DNA of 14,399 nt from assembly GCA_018829485.1 (NCBI GenBank), contig JAHJTU010000003.1:1-14399 (forward strand). The letters run 5' to 3'. The position numbers and the translations under genes are program-made. Source of the stretch: Nanobdellota archaeon. GTDB taxonomy: Archaea > Nanobdellota > Nanobdellia > Pacearchaeales > UBA12030. Below the pieces are notes generated by a model that was not told the origin of the DNA, did no database searches, and worked only from the letters and a program-made list of their open reading frames with translations. Of this stretch, positions 1 through 6,881 are shown in pieces (position 1 is the first letter of the stretch; each line of letters starts with the position of its first letter).

Positions 1-213
1 AAATATATCTTTTGCATCTCCACAACCCAAATCAAGAACTTTTGAATTTTCATTTTGCTTTAAAGATTTTTTGAAAAATCTCTTAATTATTCTAACTCTT
101 ATCATTTGATTGATTAATTCTGTTATTGATTGATAATAATTAGTAGAAAAATAATTTTCTGTCTTCTTCATTGAATAGTATTCTAATAATTGTTTCTTAT
201 TAATCCCCACCAT
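1..213 (-). CDS. SAM-dependent methyltransferase, N-terminal fragment
   Basis: An open frame starts at ATG 213 and runs off the left edge, giving 71 residues without a stop. Residues 58-66 read VLDLGCGDA, which is motif I (the glycine-rich SAM-binding loop after the first beta strand) of class I Rossmann-fold methyltransferases. The preceding 55 residues are helical and rich in Tyr, Lys and Asn (YYSMKKTENYF), as in the N-terminal cap of Methyltransf_11/25-type enzymes. The start lies 12 bp after the oligosaccharyltransferase stop, so the two are probably co-transcribed. A GTG at 210 and an ATG at residue 14 are alternative starts. The substrate cannot be read from this fragment. Its position behind an N-glycosylation gene makes a glycan- or lipid-modifying role possible, but that is inference. 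Confidence 0.8.
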   Translation of the reverse strand, partial: MVGINKKQLLEYYSMKKTENYFSTNYYQSITELINQMIRVRIIKRFFKKSLKQNENSKVLDLGCGDAKDIF

Positions 214-225
214 TTTTCAAGTAAT

Positions 226-2958
226 TCAATAATTTTCTTTTGAAAGTGCTATTTCCTGGTTTGGAAAATCTGTTTCCAAATAGAATGAATCTGATTTAAT
301 ATCATAAGGATAATTTATTTCCCAAATTTTAATTGGTGCTCTTATTCCATTAAAGTCGATTATGCTTGGAATATTCAGTCCAGATTGTTCTCTAATACTT
401 GTTACAACAAAATCTTCTTCAACATGAACAAGTTTGAAATTAGGGTTATCTTCTCCAAATAAGTAAAGTCTTGCCATTAAACTATTTTTAGTTCTTGGTG
501 ATAAATAGTAAGCAGTTCCCAAATTATTTATTCTTCCATCTGTTGTTAATTTTGGCATAATATACAGACAACCATCTAATCCTTCACCTTCATATTCGAT
601 TTTTCTATTATTAAAGAAAATACAATTTAAAGGAATGTCAACCCTTTTATTGTCTTTTACAAAAATTGCTGTTGGTTTTTTCAAGATTATATTATCTTGT
701 TCTTGGATTGTTTCAACTATAAATCCACCAATTCCTGCTCTTTGTCCAATAAAAAGTTCATTATTCCACATAAAATCTTCATCTAAGGGAGTTCCACCTT
801 GGAATAAGAAAATTGTACCATTCCTTGTTTCTTGTGTTGCTTGTTCATTTAATCCAAAAACATTAATCCAACTATACCTATCATAATTTTCATCACTTCC
901 AATTAAAGAATATGCTGGATATTTTCCAATATCACTTGGATCAATTAACAAATGTGTTGAATTATGTGTATAAAGCATTTCTAAAGCTTCTTCATCATGT
1001 GGACTTGTTAATACATATCTTCCCATTAAATGATCCCAATATGGTAAAGCATTTCCCCCATCTAATACTGTTGCTCTTTCACCAGCAGTTTGAACCCAAT
1101 ATCCATAATCCCACCAATGTGAAAAGACAGAATCTTCTGGAGTATTATCTTTAACCCAATTCATTGCATTTGTCCATTGAGGATTTAAATTAGGATACAT
1201 TGCACTTGTATAAGAAGCACTTGATTGAAATGAGGTATAAAAAATTGAGATAGCAACAAAAGAAATTAAAATAATAATTATTATCTTAAATACATTATCT
1301 TTAAATTTTAATCCATAATCTACAATTTTAATTATCAAAAATGAGGCAAATATAACAACTATTGGTGAAAACAAGAAGATTAGTCTAATTGCTCCTCTTG
1401 CTCCAATTGCAAACCAAACAAAACAAATAAATAAAAATAATAAAGTTTTATCAATTTCTGAGAATTTCTCAAAAGTTTTTTTATCTTTTTTGAATGTATT
1501 TAAGTAAACATAGATTAAAACACCAACAAACAAAATCATTCCACCAAAATAAGTAAATTGAGAGATTGTATTTGTTCCATTAAAAATAGAATCTGGCTTA
1601 TATCTTGAGAATATTAATGAAAAAATAAAAATTGCAGAAATTCCAGTAAACCAATACTTATACTTATTATTAAAAACTGAGAAAATTAAGTAAGTAACAA
1701 GAACAACTCCAAAAATCATAAGCCAAAATAAATAGCCAAAATTATCAATCCAGGATGAAATAAATGGCTGTTGGTTTTCTGCAACTGTTAAAGTTAATCT
1801 TATTATTCCAAAAGGATGTAATAATTGTAATTTTATATCTGATAAAAGGCTTAAAGTAGAAGAAAATCCCTTAAGAAAGATAAATCCAATAATTGCAATA
1901 ATTCCAGAAACAAGGATGCTGGTTACATTATGTGGTAATTTTAAAATTAATTTTTCTTTTAATTTAGATTGCATAAGAAAGTAAATTAAGAAAGGCAGTA
2001 AAGGAAAGTAAATAATTGCTGAACTTGGATCTGTTAATAAACCAATGATACTAAATCTTGCACTAATAAATAAAACCGGAGTCATTGCAATAAGAAAAGC
2101 AAGATAAGAAGCAAAATCCTTTTTCTTGAAATTGCCTAAAAATAAAAATGTTAAAAAAGTTAATCCAACAATCATAAATACAAAACTTATTGCTCCCCAG
2201 ACTAACCCCAATAATCCAGCAAATAATCCTGCAAACAAACCATAAATTACAGTAAATTTAATTTTTTCTTCTTTTAATGCAGAAACAAGAAAATAAAAAC
2301 AAAGGAACAGCAAAAGCATTCCTAATGGCTCTTTATCTGAAAGGCCAATCATTGTTCTTTGCAAAAATGCTGGTATTACAGCTAATAATGCACTTGACAC
2401 TAAAGCAGTTTTCCAGTCAAAAATCTTCTTTACAAACAAAAAGAATACAATTATTATAAATGGAAAAAGAATTACAGGATAAAGCATATCAACTCTTAGA
2501 ACACTAATTGCAGGATTAAAAATATGGATTATTTTATACATATAAGCAAGAAAATATGGTAAAAATCTAGATTCTGCTAATGTATTAAAACCCAAAGGAA
2601 TATATCTTAAATTATCTATTAATGGCAAATATCCATGGTCAATTATTGTCTGCATATATCTTAAGAACAATGCTGAATCAGGATCAGCTGGAAGTGAATT
2701 TGCTTGTATTAATGGAATGTTCCTTGTTCTTATCCAAGTTCCAATCCAAATTATTATTAAAAGCAGGAAGTAGTATAAAATTTCAGGAGTTCTCCTAAAA
2801 ACATCTCCAATATTTGCAAGGGCTTTTCCTTTTCTTATCTCAATATAACCCTTACTTTCTTGTCCTTCTTTTTTTTCTTGTGAACTTCCAAATATCTTTA
2901 AGAATCCATCAGATACTCTTTTTTTCCTATCTTCAATCTCTTTTAATTCCTCAGCCAT
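226..2958 (-). CDS. aglB: Oligosaccharyltransferase STT3/AglB
   Basis: This is a single-subunit archaeal oligosaccharyltransferase of 910 aa. It transfers a lipid-linked glycan to Asn in N-X-S/T sequons on the outer face of the cytoplasmic membrane. After a charged cytosolic N-terminus (1-55) comes a first membrane helix (about 60-77). The catalytic metal-binding DPD follows at 92-94 in the first external loop, and the second acidic motif SDKE is at 207-210 after RTMIG. The TVAE (SVSE/TIXE-type) motif is at 391-394. Many membrane helices run to about residue 575, followed by a soluble domain with the sequon-binding WWDYGYW at 615-621 and a DIGK sequence (DK motif) at 676-679. All key motifs are intact and the length is normal for AglB. 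The gene has its own TATA-like box and is followed 12 bp later by a methyltransferase. Likely substrates include the two sequon-rich surface proteins in this window. Confidence 0.96.
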   Translation of the reverse strand: MAEELKEIEDRKKRVSDGFLKIFGSSQEKKEGQESKGYIEIRKGKALANIGDVFRRTPEILYYFLLLIIIWIGTWIRTRNIPLIQANSLPADPDSALFLRYMQTIIDHGYLPLIDNLRYIPLGFNTLAESRFLPYFLAYMYKIIHIFNPAISVLRVDMLYPVILFPFIIIVFFLFVKKIFDWKTALVSSALLAVIPAFLQRTMIGLSDKEPLGMLLLFLCFYFLVSALKEEKIKFTVIYGLFAGLFAGLLGLVWGAISFVFMIVGLTFLTFLFLGNFKKKDFASYLAFLIAMTPVLFISARFSIIGLLTDPSSAIIYFPLLPFLIYFLMQSKLKEKLILKLPHNVTSILVSGIIAIIGFIFLKGFSSTLSLLSDIKLQLLHPFGIIRLTLTVAENQQPFISSWIDNFGYLFWLMIFGVVLVTYLIFSVFNNKYKYWFTGISAIFIFSLIFSRYKPDSIFNGTNTISQFTYFGGMILFVGVLIYVYLNTFKKDKKTFEKFSEIDKTLLFLFICFVWFAIGARGAIRLIFLFSPIVVIFASFLIIKIVDYGLKFKDNVFKIIIIILISFVAISIFYTSFQSSASYTSAMYPNLNPQWTNAMNWVKDNTPEDSVFSHWWDYGYWVQTAGERATVLDGGNALPYWDHLMGRYVLTSPHDEEALEMLYTHNSTHLLIDPSDIGKYPAYSLIGSDENYDRYSWINVFGLNEQATQETRNGTIFLFQGGTPLDEDFMWNNELFIGQRAGIGGFIVETIQEQDNIILKKPTAIFVKDNKRVDIPLNCIFFNNRKIEYEGEGLDGCLYIMPKLTTDGRINNLGTAYYLSPRTKNSLMARLYLFGEDNPNFKLVHVEEDFVVTSIREQSGLNIPSIIDFNGIRAPIKIWEINYPYDIKSDSFYLETDFPNQEIALSKENY

Positions 2959-2979
2959 TTTTCATACATACAAACAAAA

Positions 2980-2994
2980 TTTAAAAGCCTTTCC
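2980..2994 (-). promoter_or_regulatory. BRE/TATA-like promoter of aglB
   Basis: On the minus strand this reads GGAAAGGCTTTTAAA. It is a purine-rich BRE followed by a TATA-like core centred about 25 bp upstream of the aglB ATG. That spacing predicts a transcript starting at or very near the start codon (leaderless). No Shine-Dalgarno sequence is seen between it and the ATG. Confidence 0.5.
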
Positions 2995-3012
2995 AATTAC
3001 CTAAAATTGTGT

Positions 3013-3876
3013 TTAAGCAAAGAAAGATGGAGTAACAAATACTTCAATAACTGTTCCAACAAAAAGCAACAAAATAGCAATTACAAGCAATATTAATGAG
3101 TCTTTCATTATTTTCTTGAATTTATCTTCTTCAAAATGATGTCTTATTACAGCAGTGCTAATAATTCCTCCAGCTAAACCAGCAACAAAATAAGCAAGAA
3201 TTTCAGGTGTACCATGAATCATAAATCTTAAGAAACCAAATGGTAATCCATGCCATGTTTTTGCAAAAATTCCAATTGCAGCACCAATAACACTTGCATT
3301 CCAAGTTAATATGAAAATAGCTCCTGCACCAAAGAAAAATGAAAATAATATACTTAGAAGCATTACATTAAGATTATTAAAGAAAATTAATTTGAATTCT
3401 TTTGCAATATATTCTGCATTACTTGACAATTTTCCACTTATACTTGCTTCAACACAATTATCAAATTGAACTTCACTATAAGAATTTATTTGACAATATG
3501 TTTCTACTTGAGCTTGGAAATTAGTGTAAGAATGAGATGGTAATAATACAAAGAAGCCAGAAAAAGCAACAATAAATCCCAAAAATAAAAACATAAAAGC
3601 CATTAATGCTTTACTATGCTCTCTCAGCATAATTCTTTCTTCATTATATTGTATATCTTTTTTCTCTTCTAATCTTATTGTATAATAAACAAAGGGAATG
3701 GAAAACATAACAACAAAAAATACAGTAACCATGCTTATATGCTCTCTTAAAACAGGATTACTTGCAAAAAGCCAATTTGAAAGAAAAATTGCCAATACAG
3801 TATACAATAAACCAATAAAAAATAACTCCCATGGTTTTCTTTCTGCTTTTCTTGGATTAATTAATGATTCTAACAT
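3013..3876 (-). CDS. SpoIIM-family (DUF95) integral membrane protein
   Basis: A 287-aa polytopic membrane protein of the SpoIIM/DUF95 family. Hydrophobic segments lie at about 18-36, 49-67, 92-112, 168-190, 193-208, 222-243 and 258-280. The hallmarks are the FFNNLNVML helix start (165-173) and the HGTPE motif (221-225) followed by a glycine-rich helix. The loop at 113-165, between the third and fourth hydrophobic segments, holds two cysteines (C128, C141) that could pair if it is extracytoplasmic. In Bacillus SpoIIM belongs to the peptidoglycan-remodelling DMP complex at the septum. Archaeal homologues are common but lack an established role; membrane remodelling or division is a guess. A GAGG Shine-Dalgarno-like sequence sits directly against the ATG (3877-3880). 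The gene is divergent from cutA and lies 54 bp upstream of aglB. Confidence 0.88.
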   Translation of the reverse strand: MLESLINPRKAERKPWELFFIGLLYTVLAIFLSNWLFASNPVLREHISMVTVFFVVMFSIPFVYYTIRLEEKKDIQYNEERIMLREHSKALMAFMFLFLGFIVAFSGFFVLLPSHSYTNFQAQVETYCQINSYSEVQFDNCVEASISGKLSSNAEYIAKEFKLIFFNNLNVMLLSILFSFFFGAGAIFILTWNASVIGAAIGIFAKTWHGLPFGFLRFMIHGTPEILAYFVAGLAGGIISTAVIRHHFEEDKFKKIMKDSLILLVIAILLLFVGTVIEVFVTPSFFA

Positions 3877-3910
3877 CCTCTTTTTTCTTTTTTATAAGTA
3901 GAATATAGAA

Positions 3911-3920
3911 TATAAAAATG
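3911..3920 (-). promoter_or_regulatory. Possible TATA box of the SpoIIM-family gene
   Basis: The minus strand reads CATTTTTATA, centred about 38 bp from the ATG. This would give a leader of roughly 10 nt carrying the GAGG next to the start codon. The 91-bp divergent region with cutA is very AT-rich, so the exact box is uncertain. Confidence 0.35.
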
Positions 3921-3933
3921 TTTTGAAACTTGA

Positions 3934-3946
3934 AAAGTTTTATTAA
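3934..3946 (+). promoter_or_regulatory. Possible TATA box of cutA
   Basis: The plus strand reads AAAGTTTTATTAA, centred about 27 bp before the cutA ATG. That is the spacing expected for a leaderless archaeal transcript. No Shine-Dalgarno sequence precedes the gene. Confidence 0.35.
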
Positions 3947-3967
3947 TGTGGTTTTGTTCTTAAAATT

Positions 3968-4276
3968 ATGAAATATGTAGATATTTATATAACAGCTAAT
4001 AAAAAAGAGGCAAAGAAAATTGCCAAAGAACTTGTTAAAAAGAAACTAGCAGCTTGTGTTAATATTTTTCCAATAACAAGCATTTACAAATGGAAAGGTA
4101 AAATTATTGAAGATAAAGAATTAGCATTATTTGTAAAAACAAAATATACTTTATTTAAGGATGTAGAAAAAGAAGTTAAAAGATTGTGTTCTTATGATGT
4201 TCCATGCATTCTTTTAAGTGAAATAAAAAAAGGACATAAACCATATTTGAAATGGCTTAAAAAAGAAACAAAATAA
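3968..4276 (+). CDS. cutA: CutA1 family divalent-cation tolerance protein
   Basis: A complete 102-aa CutA1 protein and the only gene on the plus strand. The family forms a very stable trimer with a ferredoxin-like fold, implicated in divalent cation (copper) tolerance in bacteria; its biochemical role is unresolved. Seen here are the beta-alpha opening YVDIYITANKKEAKKIAKEL (3-22), the family signature KLAACVNIFP (26-35) with the conserved Cys30, IYKWKGKI (39-46), and the closing YDVPCILLSEI (76-86) with a terminal YLKWL. Most homologues have a Glu after the VP; here it is Cys80. The gene diverges from the SpoIIM-family gene and converges on the ATP-grasp gene with a 2-bp gap. Confidence 0.93.
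   Translation: MKYVDIYITANKKEAKKIAKELVKKKLAACVNIFPITSIYKWKGKIIEDKELALFVKTKYTLFKDVEKEVKRLCSYDVPCILLSEIKKGHKPYLKWLKKETK
4259..4273 (-). terminator. Oligo-T terminator candidate for the eL14-ligase operon
   Basis: Just beyond the ligase stop the minus strand reads TTTTGTTTCTTTTTT. Archaeal RNA polymerase terminates on oligo-T in the non-template strand without needing a hairpin. The tract lies inside the 3' end of cutA on the opposite strand. Confidence 0.4.
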
Positions 4277-4278
4277 TT

Positions 4279-5355
4279 CTAAATCTTAACTTTCTTTACT
4301 TTTTTAATTTCAACATCACCCTTGTCAACTTTAATCTTTATTTCTTCATCTGGTTCAAATTCACCAGCTTCTGTAACTGATGGTGGAAGTATAATTCTGC
4401 CTGCTTTAATTAAAAGATTATCAATAAATTCTTTAGAATCTCTTCCTATGCTTGCTAAGTCAAAACTTTTTCCTTGCTTTTCTTTTTTCCCTTGAACAAA
4501 TTCTTCTGTTTTCTTATACAAATAAGATGCAATTTTATCAGCAACATTTACTTCAGTTGCTTTTGTTAAACCAACAATTCCAGGAGAAAGATTAACTTCT
4601 GCAACAACTGTTTTTGTTGCTCCCTTAAGCATATCAACACCGCAAACATCTATTCCAAGTGCTCTTGCTGCTTTTTTTGCAATCTGCTTATCTTCGTATG
4701 TTAAATCAATTTTTGTCCCTTCACCACCAGAATGTATTCCTGCTCTTAATTCGCCTGCTTTAGCACTTCTTTTCATTGAAATAACTTCATTCCCAACAAC
4801 TAAAGCCCTTATATCACTTGCACCACTTTCAACAAATTCCTGAATCATGTAAGGCTCTTTTAATTTAGAAAGCATATCAATTAAACTGTTTGCACTTTCC
4901 AAAGAATCAGCAAACATAACTCCTTTTCCATGTGTTCCACTTAATAATTTAAAAACAACAGGATAATTTACTTTAGTAACAATCTCTTTTGCCATTTCTG
5001 ACCTGTAAACTAAATGTGTTGATGGAAAAGGAATTTTTTCTTCTTTTAATTTAACATGTGTTAGGAATTTATTATGTCCTATTAAAAAAGAATCATAAAT
5101 TATTGGCATATATACTTTATCTTTCAATCCAATAGCAATACTGCAAAGCAAGTCAACGTATTTATGAGAGCCCCTTAGGTATATGCAATCATATTCTGAT
5201 AGATTCTTATCTTCATGCATTACATAAGTTTCCTTATTAACATCAACTCTTATTTTTCTCAAGTCGAAACTGCTTACTTTATCAAAATATTTTGAAGATG
5301 CTCTTGCTATCATTTCACTGCTTTTACCTTTTAGACTAATAATAGCGAGTTTCAT
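4279..5355 (-). CDS. rimK: RimK-like ATP-grasp ligase with AbrB-like C-terminal tail
   Basis: A 358-aa ATP-grasp ligase of the RimK group, which joins an amino acid (typically glutamate) to a carboxylate through an acyl-phosphate. After an N-terminal preATP-grasp domain (1-100), ATP-binding Lys136 and the loop SGTHGKG (139-145) are visible. The RimK-type segment DIRALVVG (181-188) with MKRSAKAGELRAGIHSGG (194-211) follows. The metal ligands are D241, E253 and N255 in VDMLKG...VAEVNLSPG. Residues 318-350 (AGRIILPPSVTEAG...EIKIKVDKGDVEI) resemble a SpoVT/AbrB swapped hairpin, an unusual appendage. An AGGGG Shine-Dalgarno lies just upstream, 23 bp after the protease gene. Archaeal relatives include MptN, CofF and LysX, so the substrate is open; the link to eL14 favours a translation-related protein substrate but does not prove it. 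Confidence 0.88.
   Translation of the reverse strand: MKLAIISLKGKSSEMIARASSKYFDKVSSFDLRKIRVDVNKETYVMHEDKNLSEYDCIYLRGSHKYVDLLCSIAIGLKDKVYMPIIYDSFLIGHNKFLTHVKLKEEKIPFPSTHLVYRSEMAKEIVTKVNYPVVFKLLSGTHGKGVMFADSLESANSLIDMLSKLKEPYMIQEFVESGASDIRALVVGNEVISMKRSAKAGELRAGIHSGGEGTKIDLTYEDKQIAKKAARALGIDVCGVDMLKGATKTVVAEVNLSPGIVGLTKATEVNVADKIASYLYKKTEEFVQGKKEKQGKSFDLASIGRDSKEFIDNLLIKAGRIILPPSVTEAGEFEPDEEIKIKVDKGDVEIKKVKKVKI
4291..4305 (+). terminator. Oligo-T terminator candidate for cutA
   Basis: About 15 bp after the cutA stop the plus strand reads TTTCTTTACTTTTTT. This T-rich tract fits archaeal intrinsic termination and sits antisense within the C-terminal codons of the ligase gene. Confidence 0.4.
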
Positions 5356-5378
5356 TTTCCCCTAATTTGTTTATTACT

Positions 5379-5738
5379 TTAGTATTGTTTTAAAGGATCT
5401 ATTAAAAATTTACCCAATTTCAATACATTCTTACCTATTAACATATTGTACTTCATATGTTTCCTATTTGCAACATTGAAAAAGGCTTTTATTCTTTTCC
5501 CTTTTACTTTTACTGTAATTTTAATAACTTCTCTCTTTTCCCTTCCCATTGCACTTTTAATGATTGTTGTTTTTCTAACTGGACCAAGATTGTATTTCTT
5601 AACTAATACTTTGGAAATGCTGCTTCTTGAGGCTCCAGTGTCAACTTTTGCTCTTACTTTAACACTTTTTAATTTACCATCAGAGTCTCTTCTTATAATT
5701 CCAATAGTTTCAATTATTCCTAGAATCTTTCTTGCCAT
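5379..5738 (-). CDS. RimK-associated retropepsin-like protease (PF05618-type)
   Basis: A 119-aa protein of the family often annotated as 'ATP-dependent zinc protease' (PF05618), which has a retropepsin-like fold and is frequently encoded beside rimK. The N-terminal strand ILGIIETIGI (5-14) is followed by VRAKVDTGASRSS (28-40), holding the catalytic-type D33-T34-G35-A36. The flap region IKSAMGREKREVIKITVKVKGK (60-81) and the second-half signature NMLIGKNVLKLGKFLIDP (98-115) complete the domain. A single DTGA copy implies a homodimer, as in retroviral proteases. The start at 5738 is needed to retain the first strand, so the gene overlaps the 3' end of pfdA by 29 bp. It precedes the ligase by 23 bp; a shared role, such as cutting or trimming the ligase product, is inferred from this pairing. 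Confidence 0.85.
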   Translation of the reverse strand: MARKILGIIETIGIIRRDSDGKLKSVKVRAKVDTGASRSSISKVLVKKYNLGPVRKTTIIKSAMGREKREVIKITVKVKGKRIKAFFNVANRKHMKYNMLIGKNVLKLGKFLIDPLKQY

Positions 5739-6132
5739 TTTTTTCTATAAGTTTCCTAAGATCATTTTCAATCTTTATCATTAAATCAAAATTTATAGAA
5801 ATTGCTTTTTCAATTTCTTCTTTTGCTTCTTCAAGCTTTTTTACTTGCTTTTCAATTACTTTTTCAGCATCCTTGCTTTCTTTTTCAATAACAATTCCTT
5901 CTCCAACATTAACTAAAACTTTCTTGCTTTTTAATTCAGATTTTATAAAAACTCCTGGCCCAACAGAAGCAAGAATTTCTCCTTTATGCTTGCTGATTTC
6001 ATTAACATTTTCTTTCAAAGCATGAAATGCCATCATCTGCTGTTCAACACTCTGTAAATATTGCTCAAGCTTTTTATTTTCCTCTTCAAGCATTGAAAAT
6101 TCAACTACTTTTCTTTGTGTTTCTTGTTCCAT
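5710..6132 (-). CDS. pfdA: Prefoldin subunit alpha
   Basis: A 140-aa alpha-class prefoldin subunit. With beta subunits it forms the jellyfish-shaped alpha2-beta4 chaperone that captures unfolded proteins and hands them to the thermosome. Residues 1-45 form the first coiled-coil helix, 52-84 the two beta hairpins (EILASVGPGVFIKSEL, KVLVNVGEGIVIEK) and 85-130 the return coiled coil. The central hairpin sequence is characteristic of alpha rather than beta subunits. Its first 28 bp lie inside the eL14 gene and its last 29 bp overlap the protease gene, so translation of the three is probably coupled. In many archaea pfdA sits elsewhere, in a ribosomal cluster with LX and ftsY; pairing with eL14 is a local arrangement. 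Confidence 0.93.
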   Translation of the reverse strand: MEQETQRKVVEFSMLEEENKKLEQYLQSVEQQMMAFHALKENVNEISKHKGEILASVGPGVFIKSELKSKKVLVNVGEGIVIEKESKDAEKVIEKQVKKLEEAKEEIEKAISINFDLMIKIENDLRKLIEKNGKKDSRNN

Positions 6133-6374
6133 TTTTTCTTTTCCTGTTTTTTACTTTTAAAACCAGCAGCTTCCAAAACTTTCATTACTTCATCATGTGG
6201 AGCATCTCTTTTTATTTCAGCAAATGACAAGGGTTCTAAATGTTTAATACTGCATTTTCTTTTCCTGCAATCTCCATCTACAATAACATAATCTTTTTCC
6301 ATTTTCAAGACAATGCAGACTTTTCCTTTTTCTTTTCCTGCAATCTTTTTACAAATTAATCCTGTTTTGAACAT
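6105..6374 (-). CDS. rpl14e: 50S ribosomal protein eL14 (L14e)
   Basis: An 89-aa large-subunit protein. The KOW-type SH3 barrel occupies about residues 3-34 (TGLICKKIAGKEKGKVCIVL...YVIVDG), followed by the diagnostic CSIKHLEPL at 41-49. A lysine-rich tail (73-89, with W82) probably contacts rRNA. Length and domain order match archaeal L14e. The 3' end overlaps pfdA by 28 bp in a different frame; W82 is encoded by the TGG whose TG belongs to the pfdA start codon. It heads a four-gene operon with pfdA, the small protease and the ATP-grasp ligase, and a TATA-like box lies in the 38-bp gap upstream. In many archaea L14e sits after DUF106, L34e and cmk; here it directly follows DUF106. Confidence 0.94.
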   Translation of the reverse strand: MFKTGLICKKIAGKEKGKVCIVLKMEKDYVIVDGDCRKRKCSIKHLEPLSFAEIKRDAPHDEVMKVLEAAGFKSKKQEKKKWNKKHKEK

Positions 6375-6397
6375 TTTTTCGTTTTTGCGAAGATTTT

Positions 6398-6410
6398 CTT
6401 AAAAGCTTCA
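6398..6410 (-). promoter_or_regulatory. TATA-like promoter of the eL14 operon
   Basis: The minus strand reads TGAAGCTTTTAAG, centred on the TTTTAA about 27 bp upstream of the eL14 ATG. The spacing fits a leaderless transcript. It resembles the aglB box (GGCTTTTAAA). Confidence 0.45.
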
Positions 6411-6412
6411 TT

Positions 6413-6841
6413 TTAATACACCTTCATTGTTTTTCTTACTATTAAGCTGAATACAAAGCTAAAAAGAATATAAGTCCATATCCAATTCAAGCCCCATCCA
6501 ACTAAAGGAATTGTTAATATTACACCAGCATTTTTGTATAAACTTGAAAGCCAGTAAAATATTATAATAATTGGCAAAAAGGTATAAATCATTGGTTTAA
6601 AAGAATGCTTCATGTACTCAAGATTTTTACTTGCTAATTCTTTTTGAATTTCAAGCATTTTTTCAGTATTTCCCTTATGCTCTTTGCTTCTTTTCTGCAA
6701 GTTTTTTAAGTCATCTTTTAATTCTTTCATTTCCCTTTGATTTGTTGTAATTTTGTATATGAATGTTATAAACACAGCTATGAGTAAAGAGGCTATTATT
6801 ACAAATACTGCTGGATAATTCAAAGCTAATTCATTTATCAT
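6413..6841 (-). CDS. DUF106 / Ylp1 membrane protein insertase (EMC3-like)
   Basis: A 142-aa archaeal member of the Oxa1/YidC/Get1/EMC3 superfamily (DUF106, also called Ylp1). The family aids insertion of membrane proteins, acting at or near the ribosome and SecY. The layout is standard: first membrane helix at 11-29, a charged cytosolic coiled coil at 33-78 (REMKELKDDLKNLQK...MLEIQKELASKNLEYMK), a conserved SFKPMIYTFLPIIIIFYWL second helix at 80-98, and a third helix at 119-137. Length is slightly short but complete. Its usual neighbours in archaea are secY and adk upstream and L34e, cmk and L14e downstream; here secY is about 7 kb upstream and L14e follows directly. It has its own TATA-like box, shared in sequence with the gene before it. 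Confidence 0.9.
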   Translation of the reverse strand: MINELALNYPAVFVIIASLLIAVFITFIYKITTNQREMKELKDDLKNLQKRSKEHKGNTEKMLEIQKELASKNLEYMKHSFKPMIYTFLPIIIIFYWLSSLYKNAGVILTIPLVGWGLNWIWTYILFSFVFSLIVRKTMKVY

Positions 6842-6859
6842 TTTATCAAAAAGGAATTT

Positions 6860-6876
6860 TTATTTAAAAATGTAAG
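6860..6876 (-). promoter_or_regulatory. Promoter of DUF106 gene, copy 1 of a 17-bp repeat
   Basis: The minus strand reads CTTACATTTTTAAATAA. It contains a TATA-like TTTAAATA centred about 24 bp from the DUF106 ATG. An identical 17-mer lies at the same distance from the start of the preceding gene. Spacing predicts a leaderless transcript. Confidence 0.6.
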
Positions 6877-6881
6877 TATTA

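Noticed and set aside
5732..6025. Plus-strand open frame opposite pfdA, and similar plus-strand frames at 635-886, 912-1154, 5446-5784, 13367-13642 and 13938-14222.
   Set aside because: All lie antisense to strongly supported genes, have low-complexity or hydrophobic shadow composition, and have no plausible start context.
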